A stretch of 64,000 bases of DNA. It comes from Phytomonospora endophytica (GTDB lineage: Bacteria > Actinomycetota > Actinomycetes > Mycobacteriales > Micromonosporaceae). Positions 52,839 through 64,000 of the stretch are shown one piece after another. Both the position numbers and the translations under genes were made by a program. The notes beneath the pieces are model-generated. The model had not been told where the DNA came from and made no database searches. It saw only the letters and a program-made list of their open reading frames with translations. Position 1 is the first letter of the stretch, and the number at the start of each line of letters is the position of its first letter. The stretch covers positions 62,001-126,000 of the forward strand of contig NZ_JACHGT010000007.1 in NCBI RefSeq assembly GCF_014202425.1, in the 5' to 3' direction.

Positions 52839-54041
52839 TCAGTCGTCCAGTGCCACGATGCCGGGCAGCGTCTTGCCTTCGAGGTATTCGAGGGAGGCGC
52901 CGCCGCCGGTCGAGATGTGCCCGAAGGAGGTCTCGTCGAGGCCGAGGGCGCGCACGGCCGCGGCGGAGTCGCCGCCGCCGACGACGCTGAGCCCGTCGAC
53001 CTTGGCCACGGCCTCGGCGACACCGCGTGTTCCGGCGGCGTAGGGCGCGTACTCGAAGACGCCCATCGGGCCGTTCCAGAAGACGGTGCGCGCGCCGGCG
53101 AGTTCCCCGGCGAAGCGCGCGGTCGTCTCGGGCCCGATGTCGAGGCCCTTCTGGCCGGCCGGGATGTCGTCGGCGTCGACGATCTCGGTGGCCGCGTCGT
53201 CGCTGAACTCGGTGCCGACGACGACGTCGGTCGGGATGACGATCTTGTCGCCGGCCTCGTCGAGCAGTCGCTTGCAGGTCTCGATCTGGTCGGTCTCCAG
53301 CAGCGAGTCGCCGACCTCGTGGCCGAGCGCGGCGAGGAAGGTGAAGAACATCCCGCCGCCGATGAGCAGCCGGTCGACCTTCGGCAGGAGCGCGTTGATC
53401 ACGCCGAGCTTGTCGGAGACCTTCGAGCCGCCGAGGACGACCACGTAGGGCCGCTTCGGGTCGTCGGTGAGGTCGCGGAGGACCTCCAGCTCACGGACGA
53501 TGAGCCCGCCGGCGACGTGCGGGAGCAGCTTCGGCACGTCGTAGACGGAGGCGTGCTTGCGGTGGACCGCGCCGAACGCGTCGTCGACGTAGGCCTCGGC
53601 GTGCGCGGCGAGCTGCTCGGCGAAGGCGAGGCGCTCGGCGTCGTCCTTGCTGGTCTCACCGGCGTTGAAGCGCAGGTTCTCCAGCAGGGCGACCTCGCCC
53701 GCGGCGAGTCCGCCGACGACCTCGGCCGCCGAGTCGCCGACGGTGTCGGCGGCGTAGGCGACGGGGGCGTCGAGGAGTTCGGCCATGCGGGCCGCGACGG
53801 GCGCGAGCGTGAACTTGGGCTCGGGCGCGCCCTTGGGACGGCCGAGGTGTGAGCAGACGATGACCTTGGCGCCCGCTTCGCACAGGACGGTCAGGGTCGG
53901 CAGGACGGCGCGGATGCGGCCGTCGTCGGTGATGTGACGGGTGCCGTCTTCGTCGGTGCTCAACGGGACGTTGAGGTCGGCGCGCACGAGCACGCGCCGA
54001 CCCCGCACACCCTCACTGAGCAGGTCGGAGAGAGTACGCAA
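52839..54041 (-). CDS. pgk: Phosphoglycerate kinase
   Basis: A 400-residue monomeric kinase making ATP from 1,3-bisphosphoglycerate. Conserved segments are [53 protein letters not shown] and the C-terminal [10 protein letters not shown]...[15 protein letters not shown]. The start appears to be a TTG at 54041, seven bases after AGAGGGCG, because no ATG or GTG lies in frame near the conserved N terminus. It follows gap after 12 bases. Confidence 0.96.
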   Translation of the reverse strand: MRTLSDLLSEGVRGRRVLVRADLNVPLSTDEDGTRHITDDGRIRAVLPTLTVLCEAGAKVIVCSHLGRPKGAPEPKFTLAPVAARMAELLDAPVAYAADTVGDSAAEVVGGLAAGEVALLENLRFNAGETSKDDAERLAFAEQLAAHAEAYVDDAFGAVHRKHASVYDVPKLLPHVAGGLIVRELEVLRDLTDDPKRPYVVVLGGSKVSDKLGVINALLPKVDRLLIGGGMFFTFLAALGHEVGDSLLETDQIETCKRLLDEAGDKIVIPTDVVVGTEFSDDAATEIVDADDIPAGQKGLDIGPETTARFAGELAGARTVFWNGPMGVFEYAPYAAGTRGVAEAVAKVDGLSVVGGGDSAAAVRALGLDETSFGHISTGGGASLEYLEGKTLPGIVALDD

Positions 54042-54053
54042 GATGTTCGCCCT

Positions 54054-55238
<1,185 letters not shown>

Positions 55239-55323
55239 TCACCAAGGACCCTACCCAAGCCCCACGGAGTGGGAGGCCAGGGGCGTGGAAGTTCGCTTCG
55301 GGGCCAGGGTAATACGACGGCGG

Positions 55324-55572
55324 TTCCGGACGTGCGGGAGTGCGTTTCGCGCCGAGCGCGTGGAATCGTGCCGCCGGGGTGGGCCGGCGGACCGGGACTC
55401 GCCGGTCACCACGGACACGACGGCGGGCACGCTGGAACTCCCGCTCCGCGATTCCGGACGTGCGGGAACACGATTCGCGCCGCGCGGGCGCATTCGTACC
55501 GCTGCCCGGATCGGCGGCCGGGACTCGCCGGTCACCACCGACACGACGGCGGGCACGCCGACGCCTCCCGCG
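55324..55572. repeat. Two imperfect tandem copies, about 127 bp each, in the whiA-gap space
   Basis: TTCCGGACGTGCGGGA occurs at 55324 and 55452, and GGGACTCGCCGGTCACCAC with the following GACACGACGGCGGGCACG recurs at 55394 and 55520. The copies are thus 126-128 bp apart with diverged middles. Together with 55077-55323, which shows nothing further I can identify, they make up the 510-base noncoding stretch between the whiA stop and gap start. No gene is supported. Confidence 0.8.
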
Positions 55573-55587
55573 AACCGCCGCCCGGCC

Positions 55588-56568
55588 CTACGAGACCAGC
55601 ATCTCCGGTGTCACCGCCGACTCGGTGTCGGGCACGCCCAGTTCGCGTGCGCGGCGGTCGGCGAGGGACAGCAGACGCCTTATGCGCCCGGCGATCGCGT
55701 CCTTCGTGAGTTGCGGGTCGGCCATCGCGCCGAGTTCCTCCAGGGAGGCCTGCCGGTTGGCCAGGCGCAGCTTGCCCGCCTCGACAAGGTGGCCGGGCGC
55801 CTCCTCCCCCAGCAGTTCCAGTGCGCGCGTGACCCGCGCGGCTGCGGCGACCGCCGCCCGCGCGGAGCGTCGCAGGTTCGCGTCGTCGAAGTTCGCGAGG
55901 CGGTTGGCCGTGGCCCGCACCTCGCGGCGCACCCGGCGCTCCTCCCACGTCAGCACCGACGCGTGCGCCCCCAGGCGCGTGAGCAGCTCGCGGATCGCGT
56001 CGCCGTCCTTGATGACGACGCGGTCGATGCCGCGCACGTCACGGGCCTTGGCGATCACGCCGATCCTCCTGGCCACACCGACCAGCGCCAGCGCCGACTC
56101 GGGCCCCGGGCAGGTCACCTCCAGCGCGCAGGAACGCCCGGGTTCGGTCAGCGAGCCGTGCGCGAGGAACGCGCCCCGCCACGCCGCCACCGCGCAGCAC
56201 ACCGAACCGCCGACGACATGCGACGGCAGGCCCCGCACGGGGCGCCCGCGCACGTCGAGCAGTCCGGTCTGACGCGCGAGGGTCTCGCCGTTCTCCGCGA
56301 CGCGCACGACGTAATGCGTGCTGCGGCGCAGTCCGCCGGCCGAGAGCACGTAGATGTCGCTGGCGTAGCCGTACACCTCGGCGATGTCTCGGCGGAGACG
56401 GCGCGCGGCGCTCCCGGTGTCGAGTTCGGCCTCGACGACGATGCGCTGCGCCACGAGGTGGAGACCACCCGCGAACCGCAGCACGGCGGTCATCTCGGCC
56501 CGGCGGCAGCACTGCTTGGTCACCTCGACGCGACTGAGCTCATCCTTGACGGCCGCGGTCATCGCCAT
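55588..56568 (-). CDS. whiA: Sporulation/cell-division regulator WhiA
   Basis: A 326-residue WhiA, a DNA-binding protein with a LAGLIDADG-like N-terminal domain and a C-terminal helix-turn-helix. The start [22 protein letters not shown] is diagnostic (first 20 residues of the conserved block), as is the [17 protein letters not shown]-like [20 protein letters not shown] and the final HTH region [20 protein letters not shown]. In streptomycetes it controls sporulation septation with WhiB. The ATG at 56568 overlaps the yvcK stop, so rapZ-yvcK-whiA form one coupled operon. Confidence 0.96.
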   Translation of the reverse strand: MAMTAAVKDELSRVEVTKQCCRRAEMTAVLRFAGGLHLVAQRIVVEAELDTGSAARRLRRDIAEVYGYASDIYVLSAGGLRRSTHYVVRVAENGETLARQTGLLDVRGRPVRGLPSHVVGGSVCCAVAAWRGAFLAHGSLTEPGRSCALEVTCPGPESALALVGVARRIGVIAKARDVRGIDRVVIKDGDAIRELLTRLGAHASVLTWEERRVRREVRATANRLANFDDANLRRSARAAVAAAARVTRALELLGEEAPGHLVEAGKLRLANRQASLEELGAMADPQLTKDAIAGRIRRLLSLADRRARELGVPDTESAVTPEMLVS

Positions 56569-57548
56569 TACTCGCCAGCACTCCTTCGTGGTGTTTCCAT
56601 GGTCGCGGGGTCGTCGGGGTCGTCTGCTTCCAGGAGCAGCCGCCGCAGCGCCGCCGCGAGGGCGTCCGGGTCGTGTCGAGGGGTCCCGTCTTCGCGGGCG
56701 ACCCGGGCGAGGACGAGCCTCGCTCCAAGGGATTCTGCCGCACTCGCGACCGGATCGGGGTATCCCACGGCGCGTGCGTCGGCGATTACCGCGTCTATTG
56801 TCACCCCGTCGGCGTATTTCGCGAAGGCGCCGAGGTGCCCGGCCAGGGACAGGCCTGCGGTCTCGGTGTCCTCGGAGAGGTTGAGGGTGATCAGCCGGCG
56901 CGCCCCGCTCTTGCCGATCGCCTCACGCAAACGGGGGGTCAGCAGGTGCGGGAGCACGCTGGTGTACCAGGAACCGGGCCCGAAGATGAGCCAGTCGGCC
57001 TCGGCGACCGCCGACAGGACCTCCACCGCGACCGGCGGGTCTGCCGGCGCGAGTCGCACGTCGGTCACGGTGCCCCGGCAGACGGCGACGTTGTGCTGTC
57101 CGCTCACGACCGTGGGGCGGCCGTGGTCGTCGAGGACGTCGGCCTCGATGCGCAGCGGGACGCTCGCCATCGGCAGGACCCGGCCGTGGGCGCGCATCAG
57201 CCGCCCGGCCTCGTCGAGCGCGGCGACCGGGTCGGCGTGCATCTCCAGGAGCCCGACGAGCATCAGGTTGCCGACCGTGTGGCCCGACAGGGAGTCCGCG
57301 CCGTCGTAGCGGTGCTGGATCAGCCGCGCGGCGGCCTCGTCGCCCGACAGCGCGGCGAGCGCCTGGCGCAGGTCGCCCGGCGGGAGCGCGTCACGGTCGA
57401 TGCGCAGCCGGCCGCTGGAGCCGCCGTCGTCGGCGACGGTGACCACGGCGGTGATGTCGACGTCGAGGCACCGGAGAGCGCGGAGGGCCACCGACAGGCC
57501 CTTCCCGCCGCCGAAGGCGACCACGCGCGTCCGCTGGGGGCCGCTCAC
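56568..57548 (-). CDS. yvcK: YvcK/CofD-like gluconeogenesis factor
   Basis: A 326-residue YvcK protein, a UDP-sugar-binding factor of the CofD fold that links metabolism to cell-wall homeostasis. Typical segments are [59 protein letters not shown] and [15 protein letters not shown]. It starts with GTG 57548, overlapping the rapZ stop by four bases, and its stop touches the whiA start. Confidence 0.95.
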   Translation of the reverse strand: MSGPQRTRVVAFGGGKGLSVALRALRCLDVDITAVVTVADDGGSSGRLRIDRDALPPGDLRQALAALSGDEAAARLIQHRYDGADSLSGHTVGNLMLVGLLEMHADPVAALDEAGRLMRAHGRVLPMASVPLRIEADVLDDHGRPTVVSGQHNVAVCRGTVTDVRLAPADPPVAVEVLSAVAEADWLIFGPGSWYTSVLPHLLTPRLREAIGKSGARRLITLNLSEDTETAGLSLAGHLGAFAKYADGVTIDAVIADARAVGYPDPVASAAESLGARLVLARVAREDGTPRHDPDALAAALRRLLLEADDPDDPATMETPRRSAGE

Positions 57549-58486
57549 TCGCGCCCCAGGTCGCGGTGATGCGCGTAGGCCGACAGGCCCGCGTCGCGCA
57601 GGCGCAGCGCGAGGGCCTCGGCGATGGCGACGCTGCGGTGCTTGCCGCCGGTGCAGCCGATGGCGACGGTGACGTAGCGCTTGCCCTCGCGTTCGAAGCC
57701 GGGCGTGGCGCGGCGGATGAGGTCGGCGTAATCGTCGACGAAGTTGTTGGCGCCGGGCTGGCCGAGGACGAACTCGCTGACCTCGGCCTCACGGCCGGTG
57801 TGGTCGCGCAGTTCGGGCACCCAGAACGGGTTGGGCAGGAAACGGGCGTCGAGGACGAAGTCGGCGTCCTGCGGAAGGCCGTACTTGAAGCCGAAGGACA
57901 GCACCGTCACGCGCAGGCTCCGCGCGCTGGCGACGGCGAAGAGCTCCTCGACGCGCGAGCGCAGCTGGTTGACGTTGAGGTGGCTGGTGTCGATGACGAC
58001 GTCGGCCTCGTCGCGGGCGTCGGTGAGCAGCTCGCGTTCGGCGACGATGCCGTCGAGGAGGCGGCCGGAGCCCTGGAGCGGGTGGGCGCGGCGGACGCTC
58101 TCGAAGCGGCGGATGAGGACGTCGTCCTGGGCGTCGAGGAACACCACGCGGGGGCGGAAGCCCCGGGCGCGCAGTTCCTTCACCGCGCCGGTCAGGTCGA
58201 CCGAGAAGGCGTGGCTGCGCACGTCGAGGACCATCGCGGTGCGCCGGGTGACCTCGGCGGAGGACTCGAAGGCGAGCTCGGCCATGGTCACCATGAGCGC
58301 CTGCGGGAGGTTGTCGACGACGTAGTACCCGACGTTCTCCAGGGCCCGGGCCACGGTGCTGCGGCCCCCGCCGGAGACCCCGGTGATGATCACGAGGTCC
58401 AGGTCGGCGCGGCTCGGTGAGGACGCCGGGGACTCGGCGTCATCGTGTGGTGTCGGCGTGTCCGGCATCCTGTCAGTCTCTCTCAT
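57545..58486 (-). CDS. rapZ: RapZ-family nucleotide-binding protein (YvcJ)
   Basis: A 313-residue P-loop protein. The Walker A region is GVSGGGRSTVARALE, with Arg where many members have Lys. Later conserved parts are VVDNLPQAL, FLDAQDDVLIRRFESVRRAHPL, FGFKYGLPQDADFVLDARFL, and the C-terminal CTGGKHRSVAIAE that in E. coli RapZ senses glucosamine-6-phosphate and binds small RNA. Starts at ATG 58486 or 58468 are both possible; the extra six residues are not conserved. Coupled to yvcK by a four-base overlap. Confidence 0.95.
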   Translation of the reverse strand: MRETDRMPDTPTPHDDAESPASSPSRADLDLVIITGVSGGGRSTVARALENVGYYVVDNLPQALMVTMAELAFESSAEVTRRTAMVLDVRSHAFSVDLTGAVKELRARGFRPRVVFLDAQDDVLIRRFESVRRAHPLQGSGRLLDGIVAERELLTDARDEADVVIDTSHLNVNQLRSRVEELFAVASARSLRVTVLSFGFKYGLPQDADFVLDARFLPNPFWVPELRDHTGREAEVSEFVLGQPGANNFVDDYADLIRRATPGFEREGKRYVTVAIGCTGGKHRSVAIAEALALRLRDAGLSAYAHHRDLGRE

Positions 58487-58522
58487 GACCCGCGCGGCGG
58501 CATCCGCGCGGTCCTTTCGCGT

Positions 58523-58607
58523 GGGGTGGGGTGGGACACGCGGGGTGGGGAAGGGCGGGGCGCGGGTGGGGTGACAGGCGTGGGGCGGCCGGTGTGGATG
58601 GGTGGGG
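58523..58607 (+). other. Dense G-run cluster (G-quadruplex-prone) between uvrC and rapZ
   Basis: The plus strand carries eleven or so runs of three or four G within 85 bases, many separated by a single T or C (for example GGGGTGGGGTGGG at 58523-58535 and GGGGTGGGG at 58542-58550). It lies in the 242-base space after the uvrC stop and 37 bases before the rapZ start. The transcript of these genes would be C-rich here, so the G-rich strand is the template strand. Confidence 0.85.
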
Positions 58608-58728
58608 TGGCGCCGCCGACGGCATACGGCCGCTTCGCCCACCGCGTCCGCCGCCGACGGACCTTCCCGCGCCGCCCCGGTGATCGAGGCGAAGCGCCGG
58701 AGATCCGGGGCGCGCGGTGGCGGGAGCC

Positions 58729-60717
58729 CTACGCCCCCGCCGCAGTACCCGTCGTGGTCGTCTCCCCCGCGTCACCTGTCGCCTGCGGCTCCTCGGCCAC
58801 CGTCGCCGACGCGGGCCCCGCCTCCGGGTTGAGCGCGCGGTGCACGGCCTCGGCCGTCGAGGCGCCGATCCCCTGGACGCTCGCGATCTCTTCGGGGCTT
58901 GCCGCCCGCAGGCGCTTCAGCGACCCGAACTGCCGGAGCAGCGCCTTGCGGCGGATCTCGCCGAGGCCGGGGATCTCGTCGAGCGCGGACGCCGTCATGC
59001 GCGTCGACCGGCGCTTGCGGTGATGACTGATGGCGAAGCGGTGGGCCTCGTCGCGCAGGCGCTGCAACAGGAACAGCCCCTCGCTGCGGCGCGGCAGGAT
59101 GATCGGGAACTCCTCGTCGGGCAGCCACACCTCTTCGAGGCGCTTCGCCAGACCGATGACCGGCACGTCGCCCGCGCCCGCTTCGGCCAGGGCCGCGGCG
59201 GCGGCGTTGACCTGCGGCAGTCCGCCGTCGACGACGAGGAGCTGCGGCGGGTAGGCGAAGCGTCGCCTGCGGCCGGTCGTCTCGTCACCTTCGACGGGCT
59301 GCGTCGGGTCGGCCGGTTCGGGAAGCTCGGGCGCCTTGCCGTGCGTGAAGCGCCGGCGCAGGACCTCCGACATGGCGGCGGTGTCGTCGACCTGCTCGCC
59401 CTTGACGATGAAGCGGCGGTACTCCGACTTGCGCGGCAGCCCGTCCTCGAACACGACCATGCTGCCGACGACGTCGGTGCCCTGGATGTGGGAGATGTCG
59501 TAGCACTCGATGCGCAACGGCGCCGTGGGCAGGTCGAGGGCCTCGGCGAGGTCTTCGAGGGAGCGGCTGCGGGCGGTCAGGTCGCCGACCCTGCGCATCT
59601 TGTGCTGGACGAGGGCCTGCTCGGCGTTGCGGTGCACGGTCTCGGCGAGCGCGCGCTTGTCCCCGCGCTGCGGGATGCGGATGGAGACCTTGGCGCCGCG
59701 CAGCTGACTGAGCCAGGCGGTGAGGGCCTCGACGTCCGGTGGGAGTTCGGGGACGAGAAGCTCACGCGGCACGTCGGCGGACTCGCGGGCCTCGCCGTAG
59801 ACCTGGGAGCAGAAGTCGTGGACGAGTTCGCCGATGGACATCTCGACGGCCTTCTCGACGACGTACCCGCGCTGGCCGCGGACGCGGCCGCCGCGCACGT
59901 GGAAGACCTGCACGGCGGTCTCCAGGGGGTCGTCGGCGAAGGCGACGACGTCGGCGTCGGTGCCGTCGGGGAGGACGACGACCTGCTTCTCCAGTGCCCG
60001 CCGCAGCGCGACGAGGTCGTCGCGGAGGCGGGCGGCGCGTTCGAAGTCGAGGTCCTGGGAGGCGGCGAGCATCTCGTTCTCAAGGCGCTTGATGAGCTGT
60101 TCGCCGCGGCCCGCCATGAAGTCGCAGAACTCGTCGACGATGCCGCGGTGCTCTTCGGGTGTGACGCGGCCGACGCAGGGGGCGGCGCACTTGCCGATGT
60201 CGCCGAGGAGGCAGGGCCGGCCGGTGCGCCGGGCGCGGTTGAAGGTCGTGGTGTTGCAGGTGCGGGCCGGGAAGACGCGCAGGAGCAGGTCGAGGGTCTC
60301 GCGGATGGCCCAGGCGTGCGAGTAGGGCCCGAAGTAACGCACGCCCTTGCGTTTGGCGCCGCGCATGACCTGGAGGCGCGGGAACTCCTCGCCGACGGTG
60401 ACGGCGAGGTAGGGGTAGCTCTTGTCGTCGCGGTACTTGACGTTGAAGCGCGGGTCGAACTCCTTGATCCAGGAGTACTCCAGCTGGAGGGCCTCGACCT
60501 CGGTGCTGACGGTGACCCAGTCGACGGAGGTCGCGGTGTGCACCATCTGGTAGGTGCGCGGGTGGAGGGTGGCCGGGTCGGCGAAGTAGGACGACAGGCG
60601 CGAGCGGAGGCTCTTCGCCTTGCCCACGTAGATGACCCGCCCGTCGGGGTCCTTGAAGCGGTAGACCCCGGGGTCGGTGGGAATAGTGCCGGTCGCCGGC
60701 CGGTAGTCCAATGCCAC
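58729..60717 (-). CDS. uvrC: Excinuclease ABC subunit C
   Basis: A 662-residue dual-incision nuclease of nucleotide excision repair. The GIY-YIG-type N-terminal domain shows [21 protein letters not shown] Cys-containing region ([18 protein letters not shown]), the UvrB-binding UVR motif ([20 protein letters not shown]), the RNase-H-like nuclease domain ([29 protein letters not shown]) and a C-terminal double HhH ([19 protein letters not shown]) follow in order. The GTG at 60717 matches where the family begins; the ATG at 60747 adds ten unconserved residues. Confidence 0.96.
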   Translation of the reverse strand: MALDYRPATGTIPTDPGVYRFKDPDGRVIYVGKAKSLRSRLSSYFADPATLHPRTYQMVHTATSVDWVTVSTEVEALQLEYSWIKEFDPRFNVKYRDDKSYPYLAVTVGEEFPRLQVMRGAKRKGVRYFGPYSHAWAIRETLDLLLRVFPARTCNTTTFNRARRTGRPCLLGDIGKCAAPCVGRVTPEEHRGIVDEFCDFMAGRGEQLIKRLENEMLAASQDLDFERAARLRDDLVALRRALEKQVVVLPDGTDADVVAFADDPLETAVQVFHVRGGRVRGQRGYVVEKAVEMSIGELVHDFCSQVYGEARESADVPRELLVPELPPDVEALTAWLSQLRGAKVSIRIPQRGDKRALAETVHRNAEQALVQHKMRRVGDLTARSRSLEDLAEALDLPTAPLRIECYDISHIQGTDVVGSMVVFEDGLPRKSEYRRFIVKGEQVDDTAAMSEVLRRRFTHGKAPELPEPADPTQPVEGDETTGRRRRFAYPPQLLVVDGGLPQVNAAAAALAEAGAGDVPVIGLAKRLEEVWLPDEEFPIILPRRSEGLFLLQRLRDEAHRFAISHHRKRRSTRMTASALDEIPGLGEIRRKALLRQFGSLKRLRAASPEEIASVQGIGASTAEAVHRALNPEAGPASATVAEEPQATGDAGETTTTGTAAGA

Positions 60718-60891
60718 GAGCGTGAGCCTAACTCCCGACACCGACATTCCGGCCCGGGCGGGGTTCGGGGTCCCATAACGGCTGGACGACCTACTCATAT
60801 CGGTCTATTCGGCCCCGTACCGGCATTCGGGTCCGTTAGCGTGACGTCAGTCCCTCGCGTGTCCACCTGTCCGCCTCCGAGCGGAGGATCC

Positions 60892-61554
60892 ATGCTCGAC
60901 GACGTCGTCACCGTCCCGCTGTGGGTCGACCTCACCGCCGTCGCCGTCACGTCCGGGCAGGGCGCGCTGGTCGCCGGGCAGGATCAGGGACGCGAACGCC
61001 TCGACTTCATCGGGGTGGTCTTCATCGGCGTCGCCGCCGGGCTCGGTGGCGGCCTCATCCGCGACATCCTCCTGTCGCGTGTGCCCGCCGCGCTCAACAC
61101 GAACTCCTACCTCGCCACGGCGGTGATCGCCGCCGTGGTCGGCATGCTCTTCGCCAGGCCCGTGCGGCGGCTGGCCCCGGTCATCGTGATCATCGACGCC
61201 TTCGCGCTCGGGCTGTACCTGGTGGTCGGCATGACCACCGCCTCGGGCGCGGGCCTGGGCACCATCCCGATGATCTTCGTGGGCGTGCTCGCCTCGACCG
61301 GTGGCGGCCTCATCCGCGACCTGCTCAGCGGGGAGCCGATCGCGCTCGTCCAGGGCGGGACCTTCTACGTCACCGCCGCGCTCGGCGGGGCGCTGGTGTT
61401 CCTCGGCGTGAAGATGTTCGCCAACACCGGCACGGCCTCGGTGTGCGCGCTGATCGCGACGCTCCTGCTGCGGCTGGCCTCGCTGTGGTTCGGCTGGAAC
61501 TCGCCGCGGCCCCGGACGCTGCCGGTCGACCTGCCGCCGTTCGGCTTCAAGTGA
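60892..61554 (+). CDS. TRIC-family (UPF0126) cation channel-like membrane protein
   Basis: A 220-residue membrane protein with seven hydrophobic helices arranged as two related halves. Each half contains the hallmark GGGxxRDxL: GGGLIRDILLS (about residue 54) and GGGLIRDLLSG (about 140). These prokaryotic relatives of trimeric intracellular cation channels conduct potassium in tested cases. The ATG at 60892 has a GCGGAGGA site. It is divergent from uvrC and convergent with the Rieske protein, with a hairpin between them. Confidence 0.9.
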   Translation: MLDDVVTVPLWVDLTAVAVTSGQGALVAGQDQGRERLDFIGVVFIGVAAGLGGGLIRDILLSRVPAALNTNSYLATAVIAAVVGMLFARPVRRLAPVIVIIDAFALGLYLVVGMTTASGAGLGTIPMIFVGVLASTGGGLIRDLLSGEPIALVQGGTFYVTAALGGALVFLGVKMFANTGTASVCALIATLLLRLASLWFGWNSPRPRTLPVDLPPFGFK

Positions 61555-61562
61555 CGTGTGAG

Positions 61563-61586
61563 TCCCGGGCCCGTACGGGCCCGGGA
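61563..61586. terminator. Hairpin terminator between TRIC and Rieske genes
   Basis: A 24-base near-perfect palindrome (TCCCGGGCCCG, 61563-61573, TA, then its complement to 61586) lies between the convergent stops at 61554 and 61591. Confidence 0.7.
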
Positions 61587-61590
61587 GGTC

Positions 61591-62088
61591 TCATGCCTTG
61601 ACGACCTTGCCGTCGACGATCTTCACCTCGACCGCGGTCAGGCCCTTGGTGGCCGGGCCCTGCACGAGCGAACCGTCGTCGGCCTTGAACTGGGAGCCGT
61701 GGAACGGGCAGGTGATGATGCCGTCGCGGGGCGGGTCGACCGGGTTCTGCTGGTGGGGGCAGGACCGGTTGTAGGCCTTCACGGTGCCGGCCGTCGGCTG
61801 CACGATGACGAGGTCCTCGGTGACGATGCCGCCGCCGACCGGGATGTCGTCGAGACTCGCCAGGGAGTCGCCGTCACCGGGCACGAAACTGCCGTCGCCC
61901 GGGCCGCTCGGCGAGGGCAGGCCGTTGTCGGTGGTGCCGTCCGCCGGAGCGTCGACGTCGCTTCCGCACGCCGACAGCAGGGCGGCGACCGCCACGGCGC
62001 CACTGCCGCAGAGCAGCGCGCGCCGTGACGAACGCAGGACCCGGGCGGCGAGCTCGGCGCCCGGGTCGTCGTTCAACTCTTGTGTCAT
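61591..62088 (-). CDS. Exported Rieske [2Fe-2S] protein
   Basis: A 165-residue protein. The N terminus has a twin-arginine signal (SSRRALLCGSGAVAVAALLS) that also ends in a lipobox LSAC, so it may be a Tat-exported lipoprotein. A Gly/Pro/Asp-rich linker leads to a compact Rieske domain with both cluster motifs: CPHQQN and CPFHGSQF (Cys-x-His and Cys-x2-His). Electron partners are not evident. It is not the cytochrome bc1 Rieske subunit, which is larger and sits with qcr genes. Confidence 0.9.
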   Translation of the reverse strand: MTQELNDDPGAELAARVLRSSRRALLCGSGAVAVAALLSACGSDVDAPADGTTDNGLPSPSGPGDGSFVPGDGDSLASLDDIPVGGGIVTEDLVIVQPTAGTVKAYNRSCPHQQNPVDPPRDGIITCPFHGSQFKADDGSLVQGPATKGLTAVEVKIVDGKVVKA

Positions 62089-62155
62089 GCGGGCAGATTG
62101 CCACAACCGGGGACCCGATGCGGCGCTCCGCCGCGACGAGTCCCCGGCCGGCATG

Positions 62156-64000
<1,845 letters not shown>

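Noticed and set aside
61591-62088. Cytochrome bc1 Rieske subunit
   Set aside because: Too small, with a lipobox-like signal and no qcr neighbours; better described as a stand-alone exported Rieske protein.

Overview
The window is GC-rich (by eye about 70%) chromosomal DNA from an actinobacterium. The best lineage markers are RbpA (48186-48527), WhiA (55588-56568), OpcA beside Zwf (41798-42760) and the block uvrA / uvrC / rapZ / yvcK / whiA / gap-pgk-tpiA / secG / pgl-opcA-zwf-pgi / tal-tkt / ctaB. From general knowledge this block resembles the streptomycete arrangement. A filamentous actinomycete fits best; I cannot name the family from sequence alone. I see no rRNA, tRNA, prophage, insertion sequence or CRISPR array.

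Left part (about 1-18.8 kb): a catabolic island for an acyl-CoA-activated carboxylic acid. One tight minus-strand operon of eight genes (15657 down to 7053) carries a complete branched-chain-amino-acid-type ABC importer (LivG, F, H, M, K), then an APH-family phosphotransferase, an acyl-CoA dehydrogenase and an AMP-forming acyl-CoA ligase. Around it are SDRs, a quinone-oxidoreductase-like enzyme, a zinc alcohol dehydrogenase, a MaoC hydratase, a hot-dog thioesterase, a second acyl-CoA dehydrogenase, and a thiolase interrupted by a one-base frameshift. Three near-identical 20-bp palindromes (1046, 15692, 18808) sit ahead of the three main transcripts, which points to one TetR regulator (17462-18055). 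The kinase/dehydrogenase/ligase set resembles the LvaA/LvaC/LvaE and ACAD10/11 logic for 4-hydroxy acids, and a QsdR-like regulator lies next to it. My main hypothesis is import and catabolism of a 4-hydroxy or 4-keto acid, or the acid released from a gamma-lactone.

Middle part (19-34 kb): a mixed accessory region. It holds a YjbR-like protein, an isochorismatase-fold hydrolase, a GlxA-type regulator, a very acidic 47-residue ORF divergent from a cytochrome P450, an SMI1/KNR4-like protein with a leucine-rich tail, a secreted PLD-fold protein, a metallophosphoesterase, an array of eight 79-bp tandem repeats, a Ddn-like/hemerythrin fusion, two secreted proteins, LtrA and an ATP-grasp enzyme.

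Right part (34-64 kb): conserved core metabolism (heme O synthesis, pentose phosphate pathway, lower glycolysis), the RapZ/YvcK/WhiA block, and the UvrC/UvrA repair genes. Accessory insertions here are an AAA/TPR pair with a possible 30-residue leader ORF, a secreted trypsin-like protease, a DUF2975/XRE pair with its own palindromic operator, and an orphan oligopeptide-binding lipoprotein between secG and tpiA. Several noncoding stretches hold imperfect repeats or strong hairpins, and the uvrC-rapZ gap contains a dense G-run cluster.
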